Assembly: GCF_027066465.1 (NCBI RefSeq)
Contig: NZ_JAMONU010000170.1
Location: forward strand, 1 to 6,759
Direction: 5' to 3'
DNA: 6,759 bases
Source: Thermococcus sp.
GTDB taxonomy: Archaea > Methanobacteriota_B > Thermococci > Thermococcales > Thermococcaceae
Shown: positions 6,501 through 6,759 of the stretch, one piece after another
Numbering within the stretch: position 1 is the first letter of the stretch
Layout of the letters: each line of letters starts with the position of its first letter
Program-made: the position numbers and the translations under genes
The notes under the pieces: model-generated
What the model was told of the DNA's origin: nothing
Databases searched by the model: none
What the model saw: only the letters and a program-made list of their open reading frames with translations

Positions 6501-6759
6501 GTTCTTGCTCGCCTTGAGAAAGGCATCAACGTCGTCAACGAACATAAAATCAAAGTGCCTACCCCTGAGCTTCTCATCAAAGTTTCTCGCCAGCCACTGA
6601 GCGCTCGTGACGAGTATGTCGTAATCCTCCCCCTCAATCCTAGCCAGCATTTCCTCCTTTTCCTTCCTGCTTAAGGTGCCGTGGTAGTAAGCAAGCCTAA
6701 CGCTGACGTTGGCCCTCTCCATTATATCCTGAATCTTCTTAACAGTCTGAACGACAAGC
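3501..6759 (-). CDS. rgy: Reverse gyrase, N-terminus beyond the window edge
   Basis: Fusion of an SF2 helicase-like domain with a type IA topoisomerase; it introduces positive supercoils into DNA using ATP and is the hallmark protein of hyperthermophiles. The frame stays open through the right edge. Numbering from the internal Met at 6722 (1073 residues to the stop), visible helicase motifs are VDDVDA (62-67, motif II), SATGSARG (147-154, motif III), VRGLDLP (264-270, motif V) and QATGRTSR (408-415, motif VI). The topoisomerase half has Toprim motif VESPNKA (497-503, catalytic E498) and DPDTEGE (624-630; D624, D626, E628), a second zinc finger C575/C578/C591/C594, NLSAGRVQTP (704-713), and active-site Tyr Y813 in GLITYHRTDS. 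Roughly 130 residues, including the first zinc finger and the ATP-binding P-loop, must lie outside if the total is near the usual 1214. No intein interrupts this part, unlike some relatives. The Met at 6722 is not the true start. Confidence 0.98.
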   Translation of the reverse strand, partial: LVVQTVKKIQDIMERANVSVRLAYYHGTLSRKEKEEMLARIEGEDYDILVTSAQWLARNFDEKLRGRHFDFMFVDDVDAFLKASKNIDRSLLLLGFTEEIIEKAWEIIRLKKQLARYLNGNSHDKDERLKELNSKIEKLQREIEKFKRKNRIGLMIIASATGSARGDRIKLYRELLGFEVGSGRSALRNVVDSYLKPSKDVKEHVEELLGKLGKGGLIFVPIDQGLSYAEELVNYLKERGFAVELASSKNKKAVEKFENGEADYLVGVATYYGSIVRGLDLPHLIRYAVFTGVPKFRFSIDLERPTIYRALGLLSEVMDFLDEEDRRTAEKLYARLRRLIRNIPQFELLKIEEALAEGLPIENDFHKTVLNVFRELVEFLRDVLKKGDVLKKLAEDPFVSLVKEEGKWFIEIPDVRTYIQATGRTSRLFAGGITKGLSVLIVDNEKVFNGLVRQMRWRFTEFKMVPFEELNLGEILRQIDEDREKVKLVMEGKISAKVKDLVKSALMIVESPNKARTIANFFGQPSKRRIGDLVAYEVSIGNRQLTILASGGHMFDLVTNEGYHGVLIEREDDMLRFIPVYDTIKRCRDCGYQFVDWEKKGVCPRCGSTNVHDALENIIAMREIAQEVDEILIATDPDTEGEKIAWDIRNILSPFAPVIRRTEFHEVTRPAILKAIEEARDVNENRVEAQIVRRIEDRWIGFELSGELQRVFENRNLSAGRVQTPVLGWIIERYKEFSESEVYFLGLTLENGLQITVELGKDGKDVEPPEYVTVEEVQLEERELNPSPPYTTDAMLRDASTFLKLSAPETMRLAQDLFEMGLITYHRTDSTHVSNTGIEVAKEYITSELGEEYFKPRHWGEEGTHEAIRPTRPIDTGRLMQLIRDGIIQLPRNLTRNHYRLYDMIFKRFMTSQMIPARILYESAVIDAGVGKVEVDGYVKIIKDGWTKLRNPPMRQLPKLERGEKLKVVESKKWKAPKVSLYTQGDIIALMKERGIGRPSTYAKIVETLLRRGYVVETRGRKKLVPTEKGIKVYHYLISKYRDLVSEERTRELERIMDMIEEGKANYQAVLNDLYEEIRRYIYSE

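Overview
The window looks like chromosomal DNA of a hyperthermophilic archaeon of the order Thermococcales, most likely a Thermococcus. The main evidence is a reverse gyrase gene, a TrmBL2-type chromatin protein/regulator next to it, a cell-surface protein with the CGP-CTERM tail known mainly from Thermococcales, archaeal TATA-box promoters, and GGTGA/GAGGT ribosome-binding sites. The species cannot be fixed from sequence reading alone.

Layout. Positions 4-1264 (+) hold a tight three-gene operon: a divergent arginase/agmatinase-fold enzyme, a zinc-ribbon UPF0148 (autoantigen p27-like) protein and a 70-residue winged-helix protein. The genes are joined by two ATGA stop/start overlaps. Positions 1265-1419 hold T-tracts that probably end this operon and a TATA box for the next gene. 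Positions 1420-2406 (+) encode a secreted, heavily sequon-decorated protein with an N-terminal signal peptide and a C-terminal CGP-CTERM anchor. It converges on the TrmBL2 gene (2433-3227, -), with only 26 bp between the two stop codons. A 258-bp spacer (3243-3500 when measured from the upstream GTG) holds the TrmBL2 promoter and several hairpins and T-tracts that should end the preceding transcript. From 3501 to the right edge (-) lies reverse gyrase, complete at its C-terminus but lacking its extreme N-terminus (N-terminal zinc finger and helicase motif I), which lies beyond the window.

How the genes relate. Reverse gyrase (positive supercoiling) and TrmBL2 (an abundant histone-independent chromatin fibre protein) both act on global DNA topology and packaging. 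They are also neighbours in Pyrococcus furiosus and Thermococcus kodakarensis, so this half of the window is a conserved thermococcal chromosome-architecture locus. The left half is a metabolic/regulatory operon of unknown substrate plus a surface protein of unknown role; no functional link to the topology genes is visible. No stretch without a gene exceeds 300 bases. No tRNA, rRNA, CRISPR array, insertion sequence or intein was seen. Apart from the substrate-unknown ureohydrolase operon and the unrecognised surface protein, the region is ordinary core thermococcal chromosome.
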